This document shows, one piece after another, positions 1 through 13,676 of a DNA stretch of 64,000 nucleotides (its first letter is position 1; each line of letters opens with the position of its first letter). Both the position numbers and the translations under genes were made by a program. Below the pieces are notes generated by a model, which made no database searches, had not been told where the DNA came from, and was given only the letters and a program-made list of their open reading frames with translations. Origin of the DNA: Allolobophora icterica (Eukaryota > Annelida > Clitellata > Crassiclitellata > Lumbricidae). The stretch covers positions 24,140,634-24,204,633 of the forward strand of contig OY744609.1 of the NCBI GenBank assembly GCA_963556255.1, read 5' to 3'.

Positions 1-488
1 CAAATGTTAACAAGAGCCGAAGCGCAGCTGAATTATACCAAATGGGTACGTTAGCATGTAAATTTGGCACATAATATATTGTCAATACGTGCAGTTAGGC
101 CTACTGCATGCTTTATAACCTGTGCTTTAATAATATAGGATCTATAGATTATAGATTCGGAACTTTAATTTTGACTGGAAAACCCGAAGAGTGGTAGGCC
201 TATCTGAGACAGATGATCGATGTTGGATATACGGTATACGTCCACTAACCATTAGGCCCTAACCTCCTACTTCAGTTGTTATTTCCTCGCTATAACATAA
301 TTAGATATATTTTCCGTCTGCCTTTGTTCGTGTCATAGTTCATCAATTATTCTCTCCATCATGCCATGGCGACCTCTTTATACGTAGGCCTACAAGTCCT
401 TCTCAACTTTGAATTTTTGTATCCAAAAATTATTGAATGGGTAGTCGTGATTCGTATGCAATGCCGTCTATTTTCCAAATAGCTTATA
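1..488. other. non-coding stretch, nothing recognised
   Basis: AT-rich sequence with several TAGGCCTA words. No open frame or repeat structure that I can support. Confidence 0.5.
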
Positions 489-547
489 ATAAAATTTAAG
501 CAGACTGAAAGAAGATATTATCTTCTTTCAGTCTGCTTAAATTTTAT
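489..547. repeat. 59-nt perfect palindrome (29-bp arms, 1-nt loop)
   Basis: The arm at 489-517 is the exact reverse complement of 519-547, with a single base between them. No target duplication or gene context is evident. Confidence 0.9.
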
Positions 548-941
548 CGTAGGCCTAAGATATGAAGATAAGATTCACTCAACGAATCCGCACTTGTTGA
601 TCATAAATGGTTATTTTCAAACAGAAGATTACGTAGATATGGTTACGATTGTCTTCAGAGAGAATATTTAGATACTAGTGTATTTGCCAGTCATATTATG
701 ACGTCATATTATAGGCCTATATGTATCGTTGGTTATCGCCGTCGTCAAGACAAACGGTTTATGTTTCACAATAGAACAGAACCCGTTTGTGACGTAGCGT
801 CCCTCGACAGACGGACACTAGGCCTATATGGATATTATATGTATAGATGGTTACGCTTGTCTTCAAAGAGAATGCGTAGACATGGTTTCGATTGTCAACT
901 AACAGATTACAGTAGACATAATAATGGTAAATGGTCTATAT

Positions 942-1278
942 CAGCGGTTCCCAAACTTCTCTGGATCGCGACCCACTTGTCAATATCTTGGCAGTCTCGG
1001 TACCCACTGTGTAAAATTAAGCATTGTGTACTCAAATCTGCATTTAAATTCGTATCGAAATATGCGGATTTTCGTACAGCACTTAGAAATTTAAATCATT
1101 AAAAGGAAACCTAGGTAAAAACAATTCACAATTTATTGCAATCCAGCTAGTTATAGCCCAATCATATCCAAATATTGTAGCTCCATAAAATAAATGTTTC
1201 TCAAAACAATTTGGCGACCCACTTGCCAGAGCTTCGCGACCCATTTTTGGATCGCGACCCACAGTTTGGGAAACTCTG
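942..1278. mobile_element. hAT-type MITE with 8-bp target duplication
   Basis: The ends are imperfect inverted repeats, CAGCGGTTCCCAAAC on the left and CAGAGTTTCCCAAAC when the right end is reversed. They are flanked by a perfect 8-bp direct repeat GTCTATAT (934-941 and 1279-1286), the signature of hAT transposition. The interior (337 bp total) has short GATCGCGACCCAC repeats near both ends and no transposase, so the element is non-autonomous. Confidence 0.85.
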
Positions 1279-1286
1279 GTCTATAT

Positions 1287-2669
<1,383 letters not shown>

Positions 2670-2850
2670 CGGTCTTGGTCTTGGTCTTGAAAAACCAAGA
2701 CCACGACTTTGAACCTCAAGACCAAGACCAAGACCAAGACCTTGAACCTCAAGACCAAGACCAAGACCTTGAACCTCAAGACCAAGACCAAGACTTTTAA
2801 AAACGAACTCGAGCGCACTCGAGACCAAGACCTTGGTCTCGAGGACAACA
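2670..2850. repeat. CCAAGA / CTTGAACCTCAAGA minisatellite
   Basis: Higher-order array of the hexamer AAGACC broken by CTTGAACCTC spacers about every 30-40 bp. Its left flank is the mirror-complement form (GGTCTTGGTC), so the locus can form a hairpin. Non-coding. Confidence 0.85.
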
Positions 2851-3770
2851 AGACTGGTTAAATTTAGAATTTGCTTCTGTTTAATTCGTAGTCTTCTGCA
2901 GTGCCTATGTGAAGAGCTCCGAGATATAGTCTGCTGTTGCCAAGCCAGCGATCCATGGGGAGCAGTCTAAACTGCATTCTCTTCTCAATGGGGACCCAAG
3001 GTGTAACGCAAGAACACTATGTGCGAGAATCTGGCTAGGTTGGCCACAACCCTGGCAGAGCAGTTAAGGGCGGACGCCTACCAGGACTGAATTGCAGTAG
3101 TCCAGACGCTACATGATGCGACAGATGACCTGGAGCAGTTCGTGAAAGCAGGTCCTCCAGAGTGAATTGACTTGGTCCAGTACTTTACACTGCGGGCCAC
3201 ACCACTTAATCCTATTTATTGGAAAGTATTTTAGACCTTCCGAGGACGTTCGCGGGCCACAAAAAATGACGTGGCAGGCCTGCTTGTGACCGGCGTGTGT
3301 TTAAGACCACCTGCATGACGTGGGGGAAAGGACGCACGAATTCATTTCTGTGAATATTATTCATGGATCAGAAAACAAAAATTGAATGTTTAACTGAGAC
3401 AATAAATATTGACACAATAGGCAGATGGAGCGTTTATGGCCTTGTATAAAGCATACAGAATACAAGCCATAATTTTTAATATTTAGCGGAGCGTAATAGG
3501 CTAACTGAGGCCATATAAAAGTAAAAATGCTGGACCATGCCTACGAGAGCTGCTTCAGGGCAGATACTGACAGTCTAAATGCTCTGTATCGACTCGGGAG
3601 ACCCTGGACTCAAGAGACTCTGATACATTATCCCATCGTATCTGTCACTGACAGAATGACTCATTCCTAGACAAAGGACTATGCAGATTCGTGACGCTGT
3701 GGACGGCTAATCATGTCCAGTATTTCCAAACAGTTTGGTTCATTGCACTGTTTAGTATACGTATTAGGTC
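2851..3770. other. non-coding stretch
   Basis: No ORF, tandem repeat or element termini recognised before the inverted-repeat element that follows. Confidence 0.4.
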
Positions 3771-3774
3771 TATT

Positions 3775-5546
3775 GGGGCATTCCACGTCAAATCAACACA
3801 GTCATCGTGCATCACCATCTTCGATTTTGTTAAAATTTGGTATGGTGATAAACCACCATGAAAAACTCTCAAAACCAAATTTTTTAATTTTTTGGTCAAC
3901 CGATGTCCGAGATATGGGTCAATGAACATTGACCAAAACGAGCCAATTTTCGCTGACCGCCGATGTTCAAACTGCTGTATCTCAGCTTCTATTGCACCTA
4001 GAGACACAATTAAAATACCAAATTGAAGGTATTAAATAGCTCTATCTGGGCAAAGCATTTAGAAACATTCATATTTAGTAACAAAAATATTTTGAGCAAC
4101 TGTAACCTAGTGACACTGACCTAGGTCAGTTTGTCACTTCAGAATTTTATCAAATTTTTTCCATGTAAAGCTTTCATTGATCTTAACAATTGGTGAAAAT
4201 TTCAGAGTGGGCGCTCTTATAGTTTTTTTACAGTGATTTTTAAAGGTACAGTCATGGTTGCATTCGCGACCATCATTTCTCTCCCAATAGATCTGAACTG
4301 TTTTGAAGAGTCTGGTTTGCTGCAATAGTTTCCTCGGATGTCAGCAAATACATTCTCCCAGTGATGGTTGTTGGTTGAACAGTTGTTAATATGTCCTGGC
4401 ATGACATTACTAAGATGTCTGTTGGAAGCGGATATCGATATGACTGAACTGGTCCATGTGGGTGTAAAAAATTGACCACCTCATTTGTGTCCAGAAATAT
4501 TTGCAGAACACAGCCAAGCCACTAATGCCCATTATACTTTGCAGTGATGTAGCCCTTGATATCTGAGATTTTAATCATGGTCTTGTTGTCGATCTCTACA
4601 GACTGCTAGGCACGTTCAATTCTACTATCCAGGCTGCTGGAGCAGTCTTTCACTTCAACTGACTCAGCTGATACTGGGCCGATGCAGTGAAGCTTCTGTG
4701 TGCCTGCCAGATATACTTGAATATTTTAATATTTAAGGTTCTCCACTTAGCTGTCTATTTTGGGTAGTTTCTCATAACTTCAGTTATAATAACATCAAAA
4801 AAGTTCTATAAAATTGTAATTTATGTCATGCGAACATTCAGATAACAGGAAATACTCTGAAACCTAGAACTGAAACAAGATTTCATTTAAATAAGAAAAT
4901 AAGTAGGCATGTAAGTAAGCCTAATTTTTGTTCAGCATGTTGTGTGAGATAATGTTAGTACACTGAACAAAAATCATTGATGTTAAAAGCTGGGATTCAG
5001 CAGTTAAACATTCATGGCAAATCAACGGTTGCGATGAAAGTCGCGAATTGCGACCACGACTGTACCTTTAAAAAATCACTGTAAAAAAACTATAAGAGCG
5101 CCCACTCTGAAATTTTCAACAATTGTTAAGAACAACAAAAGCTTTGTATGGAAAAAATTTGATAAAATTCTGAGGTGACAAACTGACCCAGGTCAGTGTC
5201 ACTAGGTTACAGTTGCTAAAAAAAATTTTTGGGATAAATATTAATGTTTCTAAATGCTTTGCCCAGATAGAGCTATTTAATACCTTCAATTTGCTATTTT
5301 AATTGTGTCTCTAGGTGCAATAGAAGCTGAGATACAGCAGTTTGAACATCGGCGGTCAGCGAAAATCGGCCCATTTTGGTCAATGTTCATTGACCCATAT
5401 CTCGGACATCGGTTGACCAACAAATCTAAAATTTTGGTTTTGAGAGTTTTTCATGGTGGTTTATCACCATACCAAATTTCAACAAAATTGGAGACGATGA
5501 CGTCCATTTTTTTTCTAAAGTGTGTTGATTTGACGTGGAATGCCCC
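3775..5546. mobile_element. non-autonomous DNA transposon with ~500-bp terminal inverted repeats
   Basis: Both ends read GGGGCATTCCACGTCAAATC inward. The left arm (about 3775-4268) matches the reversed right arm (about 5040-5546) with scattered mismatches and small indels. A TATT duplication flanks the element at 3771-3774 and 5547-5550. The interior of roughly 760 bp has no transposase-like frame. The short ORFs starting MSLGAIEAEIQQF on opposite strands are the same arm read twice. The superfamily is not identified; the 4-bp duplication argues against hAT and Tc1/mariner. Confidence 0.8.
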
Positions 5547-6197
5547 TATTTCATTGTAGCTTTCAAAGAATCTCCATGTAAGTTATACGAATGCAAACAG
5601 CAACATGAAACCTCATCAAGATTTAAAAAGGTCAGTTCAGATTCAGCAAACGAAAAACATTGCATATTTTACAACTGAATTCATTACTCTAAAAACAGAA
5701 ATCACCTTAACTAGTATTAAAGCCACGAATAAAGACATTCTATGATACTAGCCGCACATGTATATACACCGTACAGTCACCGCCTGAAATGCAAACTGTT
5801 GCATGCAACTTTTGCTAAAATCCAATAAATATTGCTCAGGTCACTGAACTTCTTTCATCAAGTGCCACATCGATTGCAGTTTATTTTCCAACAAGCTGTT
5901 TACAGTTAAAACATGCAATGTACTTAAACAAACATTAACTATTGACATAATCGATCATGCAGATAATAGCCTACTCAAAATAGACAGACACTGATCATGT
6001 TTACACCAAAAGTGTACCATCTGCAACTAACACACCAAAACAAAACAATACTACAGTGCCATAATACTGTACAACCACTTGGCAACTACTAATTACATAC
6101 CATTAGTGACTTATAAAGCCTGGTCATTGTCTTTTCTTTCTACAGTGTCCTCATGTAACAAATATAGCTGAATAAAAGCTCAACATATACTTTGTTG

Positions 6198-6267
6198 TTA
6201 ACACTTGAACGCCGAGCTGCATTGGTTTCACAGTTAGTTTTTAGTACACTCGCTGTTAAAGTGTTAA
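6198..6267. mobile_element. 70-bp palindromic TTAA micro-MITE, copy 1
   Basis: TTAACACTTGAACGCCGAGC at the left and GCTGTTAAAGTGTTAA at the right are imperfect inverted repeats bounded by TTAA on both sides. The core carries GCATTGGTTTC-CAGT and TTTTAGTACAC, shared with the other copies. A second partial right end follows at about 6293-6308. Confidence 0.75.
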
Positions 6268-7464
6268 ACAAGTAACCACCGGTTATGGATTGTTAAAGTG
6301 TTAAACAAGTAACCACTGGTTATGGAAAGTCAGAGTGCAGTTAGAAGGGGAGGGAACACCGAGGACATTTACCTGCAACACATTTCACTCATGCCTACAG
6401 ATCTTTTCCTCTCTCACTGTTTCAATACTCATGAATAATGTGTTATATGACACAAAGTTCTATGACTTCATTTTTCAAGACACGCTTCAAAATAAGAAGT
6501 GATGCACTGCACACTGGACCTTTTTAAAGCAGTTTATCCAAATGCATCATAGTCAATACACACCTAATGTAGGAATGGTAAAATTCTGCACATCAGGTCA
6601 AAAGCTCCTTGATTTTGGTAGCTACTAAATCCTAATCAAAATATGCTGGGCCCAAAACCAACAAGAGATTCATTATTAGTGACAATGAAGATTAAAAACA
6701 GACACGCTTATGGCTACATTATTTGGGAACTTTCTAAGTTCACAAGGTAGGGAGATCACAACACAAATATCAGATGACTCCACAACATTCTGAGAAGAGT
6801 CATCTTCTGGAAATGGCAGAAAAAAACAACATAGTCTTAAATTTTGCACAGATGCTCTAGAGCCAATGTTTGCCTAACAGCAGTAACACTTAAAAGTCAA
6901 TAACAGTCCACAAACTTCGAGTAACTGACAACTATAAACTCAGTCATTCACTTCTACATTGACAATAAAACATGTTTGAATGTCCAAGTGGACTTACTGT
7001 TGTCCAGGAATTCAAAAACAAGATAAATCGCAAAAATACAAAACAACCAGAAACCTGCAAAAACAGAACAACCTGACAATCAATCAACTGCAAAAGTACC
7101 AAGCACCACAACGTGAAAACAACTAAAAACAACAGAATATTGCCTTAACCTATACAATGCTGAAAAAGTTAAAACTATCGTACATCTCCTATCTTCTTTT
7201 ATTGATTGCCAAAGCAGCCATGTGTAGGCAATCTGCAGCCTTATTACGAATGTTCACACAAATTCAACTGTGCGTTATTGGACTTCTGCCTAATCTCTTG
7301 GGAAACAAGCAAGACTTCACAACTGCATCCAGTTGGGCATTTCAGGGACTTGGCTATTAGGCAATGTTAACACTATGAACAGGAATTAAAATTGGCTTCC
7401 CAGAAACAAGAGACAATGAACCGCTACATCATAAAGCATTGAAATTAGAACAAAAGTTTTTTAA

Positions 7465-7665
7465 ATCTTGTTAGAAGAGAAGAGCAGTCCTTTAAGCTAG
7501 CTCTGAGGCAGCCATGGGTATGAAGTGTCAGCAAATTTATTTTCTTAGCCTCGGCATAGAAGGGCGGGTAGCCAGTCCTCTACCTTGCCATCTCATCGTC
7601 CCACCGATAGTGTACAATCAGTGTACTCATTACAGCTGAGCTGGCTATGAGGTGCAGATTGAGCA
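7465..7665. repeat. dispersed SINE-like repeat, copy A
   Basis: Shares the core TTTTCTTAGCC-CGGCATA-GAGGGC and the preceding TCCTTTAAGCTA with sequences at 39225-39440, 50085-50280 and 50905-51000. Copies are diverged and no termini are clear. Confidence 0.6.
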
Positions 7666-8220
7666 GAAATGTCAAACCAAATTTCTGCCGTAACGGGGAT
7701 TTTAACCCCAGACCTCTCGTTTGAAACAAGCCTTAAATTGACCTCATAAATCTCTACATCACGAAACTTTGACTTGAGACCACTCAGCACTATGGCAACA
7801 GTCACAGCAAATAACAAATCCACAAGTACCTGGCAAATAAACTTGTACAAACTGGACTGCTCATCTAATTCAGTCGCTGATTTGATCAGTCAGATAGCCA
7901 GCCATGTGTGCATGTGCTGCTTCGAGAAGTCTTAAAGAAGCCCTACTTGTAAGTGTCTTAAATTCACACAAACATATATATATATATATATATACATACG
8001 TCATACATACTGGTACATACATGAATTAACTGTATATGGCAATTCATTTGTCTCAACACTAGGCTGCTAATGGAATCATCTCCAGCTACATTTCAGCATT
8101 CAGATCAACTTTTAGAACTCTCAGTAAATGCAGCAAAATTAATTTTTCGAGAGGTTCTAGAGAGGTGCAGTATAAATGCATACATACACACCTCACACAC
8201 GTACAAACTGGCATTCAAGT

Positions 8221-8256
8221 ACGCACGCACGCACACACACACACACACACACACAC
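8221..8256. repeat. (CA)n microsatellite
   Basis: ACGC units pass into an uninterrupted CA run of roughly 12 units. Confidence 0.9.
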
Positions 8257-9435
8257 GACTACGAAGAAGACAGAGCACGATATAAATATGTGCACATACA
8301 ATGGCAAAATGTGACCTTCCCGACAGTCATCAAATCAGACATCATATATGTCACAGCAAGATAAACGCAGGTCACCATATTCTCAAGAAGACAAAACACG
8401 ATCGATAGTCAATTATGACTACAAAAATCTTTGCAAGCTTCAAGTAAATTTTTCAAAGGAATGGTAGTAACATCAAACATACAAGTAGAGCTACAGTTGA
8501 AGAAAACAAATTGTCTAGAAGGAAAACTATATCATGATTGAAAAACAAATGACAGAAGAATACGAAATCACAACCTGGAGGTTTACGAGCGCATAGGAAA
8601 CTCCCGGACACAAATACAAGTGAATCTGAGATTTGCATGAAATTTGAGATTTGTGTAAATTTTGGATGTCTTCGAAATATTTATCTTGCCGGTGAATCAT
8701 TTGCATGCCATAGGCACAAAATTGCAATGCTGCAGAACTTTCTGAACAAAACTGCAACAATACAGGCATGCTTACTAAAATGATTGAAAGTTACAGAACC
8801 AGCATTCACCCTATGTAAACAAGTCAACCACTAATTAGAACGATAAATTAGCTGAAATTTTCCCAGGGGTCAATTATACACATGTGGCAGAGTTAGGACC
8901 CTATTACCTGTATTTTTGTTAGACAATCACACTTCATCACCATCCATACCAACCATATTTAGACTTTTCAGTCGACAATGAAAGTGACACTAGTAGCGAT
9001 TTCAGGCAACACTTTGTCAACACAAGGTTTTCTGCCACATCCGATAAAGACTGAACAAAAACTTACAAAAGGGTCGGCCTGCTTGCAAATCTAAACAATA
9101 CATTTGTCAGTGTCTCATATATTTTCGTAGTTTTACAAGAATCAGCTCAGACCCTTCTGCTCTAGGGAAATGTAAAAATGTCACTGCAATAGTTTCTGGA
9201 CAACATAACTTTACCTGGAGATGTCTGGCTTGAGGTCAATCATCTCATACAAAATGTTGGAGATCTATAACTTGAAATCGTTTCACCAAAATGGCAATGC
9301 CACTTCCTTGCCCTCTGCCCAGTCCAAGCATAATCATATGTAAAGTTCAAGAAATCCTGAATAGTTTTAAGTGGAACAGTAACATGATTATGGATACATT
9401 CCAGAACAGATAGCTAATTAAATTTTATAAGCACA

Positions 9436-9441
9436 TTTATT
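9436..9441 (-). terminator. candidate poly(A) signal of SLC35B2
   Basis: Read on the minus strand this is AATAAA, about 350 bases past the SLC35B2 stop codon, a normal distance for a 3' UTR. No transcript evidence is available here. Confidence 0.4.
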
Positions 9442-9788
9442 GCTCATGAACAAGACTCAGTAAATGCAAGTATTAGGTTGCATCTCAATACAATGATGAA
9501 TCAATGAATCTAAATGTATTTAATACCTGCAGCACCTGTCACAGGCTTACACCTTTTTCTAGCACAATGGACTGGAATGACTCTCAAGTCATGCACTTTG
9601 AGAGGTTCCCTCTATTAAATTTCTTGAAAAACTGGTTGGACTCCAGAGGAAACGGATGCACAATTATTTACAAAAATAAACAAACACCCGAATAAATTCG
9701 CATCTTTGTTGCCAGATGGCATGCTGCTGTGTTTGAAAACAAATGCACCTACACAAAGACTAATAAGTAAGTTCTACTTGTTATTCAT

Positions 9789-12008
9789 CTATTTTGCCGA
9801 CGACTTCTTACGCCAGCTGTGATATGCTCGCAGGAAGACTGCAGCAAAGACAATACAGATTCCTCCAGCGCCAACCAGCACCACCGGATGATTAAAAATA
9901 ATGCAGGACAGGAGAATGGCAAGGCCCATTCGAATCGTCATGATGATTGTGAAAGTCACTGGCCCAAATTCAGAGATAGTGTAGTAGATGAAGAGCTGTC
10001 CGACTGCCGAGGTTGATGACAGGACAAGGGTGTGCAGCCCAAATTTTGGGTGTCGCTGCATGAACATAGCTGCCTCCTGAAATGAACCCTGTTCAAACAG
10101 CGAGACACTAGTGAGAAGAACAGAGAACAGATTTACCCCAGCCATCATCTGTAGTGAAGACATCCGATAAGTCTTGAACAGCTGGTCCTGCCAGTTGGAA
10201 GTAAATGCATCAAATGCCAAGTACCCGACAAGTATGATTATTCCGGAAATCGTGGTGACCTTGCCTTTGCCTCGCACACTATCCTCATTCGTCAGCAGGA
10301 ACAGGAAGAGACCAGCAGAAATCATGAGAGCAGTGATGTATTCAAAGATGGTGTAAGTACGATGTGACACCACTTTTCCCATCAACATCACGGGGATGAC
10401 TTTGGAGGCCTTGGCTAGGACCTGAAGAAACACACACAAAGTGTACTAAAAGTGACCGGGAAACCAATGAGCTCATTGTTAAAGTGTTGAGCAAGTCAAT
10501 TTTTAGTTGTTATTATTATAATAACTAGCATAAGTCTTCTGCTTCTGTTATTACAGTATCAATTAACAAGTCATTTCTAATACAGCTCACAGCAAACTGA
10601 CACATTAGAATTCAACCTTGAGCAAGATCACAAAATTTCAAGCTACATTTATACTGCATGTTTTATGCACACTTGTACTGCATGATTTAGTTTATCTACT
10701 TGGCTGATATTTATACTGTATTTCAAGTTAAGATCCAAATGTCTAGACTGCAATCCAGGAGGTCCAGTTGCTTCATATAGATCTGGACATTTGTACAGAG
10801 TCTTTTACTAGCCTCTCAAAAGTTCTGTGTATAAAACATAACAGAAGTCCCATTCACCTATTCACAGAGACAAGTGAGTACTGCTATTACCTGCACAGGG
10901 AAGCTGACGAATTTCAATGCCTCATACTGGCACCAGCTGCTCATGATGTTAGACAGGGAACTGTACGAATATTTGTAGAGCGGTGCTTCGTGTGGCTTCT
11001 GTTTTACGAACTGCATTGCAATGCAGGCAATCACAAGTGCCAGGATTCGATTCATGAAAACAATGAACTGTGAGTTGGTGAAGAGCTCTCCCGGCTCGTC
11101 CTCTGACTCGCGATATCGGTAGACCATAACTCGTTCCTGCAGAACTCCCCAAATCAGGTAGGACACGAGAAGACCACCACTGCAGAACATAAGCAGCAGT
11201 GATTGCTGGCAGAATGAACGTTCTGGAGCCGACGGCTGCTTGTGGGCTACTTCGGGATTCAGCTTATCTGCGCTGAATCTATCAGTTGTCGAGCCATCAA
11301 CAAATAAACGAATCAGCTTTCTTATATATCCAGACCCTATAAAAACAAAATTTATGCAAAGAGCAATGCATTCATTCAGTCTTTACATCCAGTCTGCTGA
11401 AATACAGTTGACCCTGCAGATAACACTACCTTTGGCAACCATATGTGATTATGTTCTAATGTCAAAAGATATTTATCTTTGAATAGGTGCTCTTCAAAAT
11501 TATAATGCAAGGGAATCTGGTATATTTGTACATGAGCATATCAGGACATAAATAATAAAATACTCATACAGAACCGGGCAGCACAATGACTAACATTGAC
11601 GTTCAACTGACTGTTAGCCTCGTGTTTAGCGCTTCTGTGAGGTACTTCAGAGGCGCTATATAAATGTTCTATTACATTACATTACATTACATTATGTTCA
11701 CCCCAGAGCTGTGTGAGGCATGCATAATCAATGTTAGGCTGTGCTGTGTTTTGCCAAATTACTGAGTTCAACTTACCTGGTTGATCAAGGTAGTTTGTCC
11801 TTCGCACATACACGATTATTATGAATCCAGGAACCAAGACAGTGGCATAACCAAACAGATTCATAATGAGACGCACAAGCCAGAAATCTGTCCATGGCTT
11901 CATAACTTCCACTGATTCAACCTGTGATTCGTTGATTCGGTCTGCATGTCCTGTGAGACCCCTAACCAGCACCATCAACGCAAAGATGAAGACTCCTCGA
12001 TGCTTCAT
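9789..12008 (-). CDS. SLC35B2: SLC35B2 (PAPS transporter 1)
   Basis: Golgi antiporter that imports the sulfate donor PAPS from cytosol into the lumen for sulfotransferases (PAPST1, fly slalom). Coding exons on the minus strand: 12008-11777, 11336-10891, 10421-9789. Junctions are phase 1 and phase 0, all GT-AG, giving 1311 nt and 436 residues, close to the human length. Hallmarks read directly are GVLQERVM, SSWCQYEALKFVSFP, then VLAKASKVIPVMLMGK formed exactly at the second junction, and FDAFTSNWQDQLF. About ten hydrophobic segments are expected for this family and several are visible. The start at 12008 opens a hydrophobic leader (MKHRGVFIFALMVLVRG). In-frame ATGs at 12041 and 12032 are also possible, but a TTAG acceptor-like site lies just before 12015. 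The gene is divergent from the U-box gene. Intron 1 contains a LINE tail. Confidence 0.95.
10441..10490. repeat. partial TTAA micro-MITE in SLC35B2 intron 2
   Basis: GTGTACTAAAAGTGAC-GGGAAACCAATGAGCTCATTGTTAAAGTGTTG matches the right two thirds of the 70-bp family. The left end and flanking TTAA are lost. Confidence 0.6.
11580..11695 (+). repeat. LINE 3' tail with (TTACA)n end
   Basis: GAGGCGCTATATAAAT followed by GTTCTA(TTACA)n is the 3' end seen in several other LINE remnants in the window. It lies in SLC35B2 intron 1, antisense to that gene. Confidence 0.6.
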
Positions 12009-12706
12009 TTTCAGGCTAACAACAGACAACATAACGCACAATTACTGTATTGCAGCACTTCACAAAAAAACTGTTCACGATATCCCTTGGATCTCATACA
12101 AATTATGTTGCTGATCATTTGTATAGTTAATATACTATCCACAAGACTCTACACATAGCTATTGGTTCCTCTTCTCTCTGGTCTCTATGCAACCCGATCT
12201 TGTTTTTCGGTGTCCCTGTGCAACCCATCCGACTTGATGTAGTGCTTGTGAATAAGCACACACACAGCACTTGGCTTTTACAGTAGCACTTTAGAAATTA
12301 TCCAGTTTACAATAACAATAAAGAAATCTGCCATTTACTGCTGTTAGATCTTTAAAGTTTTTGGCATGAAATTCAGGTATTCAATAAAGAGGGCAATTAA
12401 AACATGTAGGCTAATCTGTCCCCGGCTATTCGCCCACTGCAGCATATCGTTTCAGCATCAGAAATAAATTTCAATGTTAACATATATAGTTCTCACACAC
12501 CAGAATATAACTTTGTAAAATAAGCATAAAACAACCAAAAACAAAATTTATAAGGCAAAAACATTAATCAATAAGAAGCTGAAGCTGGTATTGGAGGTCT
12601 TTGGTTGGTTCCTTTCTTGGGTTGAATTATACATCTTAAATGGTCGTTTGCTGTGATAGACCCATTCGGTAATTGTTCAGACTGATCGCTTGTCAACGTA
12701 AACAAT
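12009..12706. other. 5' flank of SLC35B2
   Basis: Presumed 5' UTR/intron and promoter side of SLC35B2. No exon, TATA box or repeat that I can support. Confidence 0.3.
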
Positions 12707-12778
12707 ATGGCCACCCTGGACTTCAATCAAATAGAGCGCTGCTACCTACCAGCGAAATCTCATATTGTAATTCACTAA
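12707..12778 (+). pseudogene. degenerate copy of a first-exon-like sequence
   Basis: Reads MATLDFNQIERCYLPAKSH and on to a TAA where the partner copy (13044-13115, opposite strand) has a splice donor. About 14 of 23 residues match the partner. The donor region has decayed to AAGTAAGTAAG. Gene family not recognised. Confidence 0.4.
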
Positions 12779-13043
12779 GTAAGTAAGTAAGTAATGAACA
12801 AAAACGAACTCACAAAGGTTAAACGTTCTGGTATTTGCTCAAAAACGATAAAAAACACAAACATTTCAAGAAACGAACTTTCATTTGGTCCATAATATAT
12901 GCACTACAAATAGAACTATTTAAAGGTGCATGTCTCCATAGTTAGTAAGTATGTCTCCGTAGTTAGTAAGTAATCTGTCACGAATACGCTTGACAACAGT
13001 TCACCGTAAAACCAATGCAAGTGTCAAGTTCTTACCTACTTAC

Positions 13044-13115
13044 ATAAAGAATTGCATCATAGGATGTTGCTGGTAGATAGTAGAGCTCTATTTGATCAAA
13101 GTCCAGGGCAGTCAT
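13044..13115 (-). CDS. possible first coding exon of an unidentified gene
   Basis: Twenty-four codons from an ATG (MTALDFDQIELYYLPATSYD, then AILY) end exactly at a strong donor GTAAGTAG, phase 0. An inverted, decayed copy sits at 12707-12778. Conservation of the peptide between two otherwise diverged copies suggests coding constraint, but I cannot find the next exon. It does not splice in frame into SLC35B2's first coding exon through the TTAG site there. Confidence 0.35.
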
Positions 13116-13348
13116 ACTGTTCATGTTGACAATTACCACCCATTCTAAGTAAGAATCTCTCTTGAAATGTTTTAGCGCATTATAACACTACAGGTACACC
13201 TCTTCTATAAAGGTACATCTGTACTTTCATTTAGGATGATGAAATGATAGGCCATAGTGGTGGTATAATCGGGGACACTAAAACGATAGATTACCGGTAC
13301 TCATCACAGAACAGCACTGTGATAACGTTCTGCATAAGGGTCATAAAA

Positions 13349-13668
13349 CAGCGGTTCTCAACCTTTTGAGGTTCAAGGACCACTTAAAAATTTTGTGTCT
13401 CGGTCGCGGACCACCACTAAAAATTGTGCCAAAAACCAAATTAATACAAAAGAAATTTTTTGCCATAAATCCATGTATTATTAGTTTCCTGCTGCTATCT
13501 AGCCGATTCTGGCGATTGAAATAACACAAAAATTTACAAAATTTACAAAATTTGTCTGTTTGCATGTTTTAAATTGTAAAAATATAAATTGTAGGCCTTG
13601 CTCGCGGACCACCAGACAGATGGCCGTGGACCACCAGTGGTCCGCGGACCACAGGTTGAGAACCGCTG
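13349..13668. mobile_element. hAT-type MITE
   Basis: Ends CAGCGGTTCTCAACCTTTT and its reverse complement form GGTTGAGAACCGCTG. The flanking 8-bp repeat is TCATAAAA (13341-13348) versus CCATAAAA (13669-13676), one mismatch. The 320-bp interior holds GCGGACCACCA repeats and no transposase. Confidence 0.85.
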
Positions 13669-13676
13669 CCATAAAA

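Larger units (their letters stand above)
5551..9435. other. intergenic region downstream of SLC35B2
   Basis: No exon recognised. It contains a TTAA micro-element (6198-6267), a dispersed repeat copy (about 7465-7665), an (AT)n run near 7975-7995 and a (CA)n run near 8221-8256. Everything else looks like unique AT-rich sequence. Confidence 0.5.

Noticed and set aside
698..1102. 134-codon plus-strand ORF
   Set aside because: It runs from the GGTTACGATT repeat array into the hAT MITE, so its frame crosses an insertion boundary. No homology recognised.
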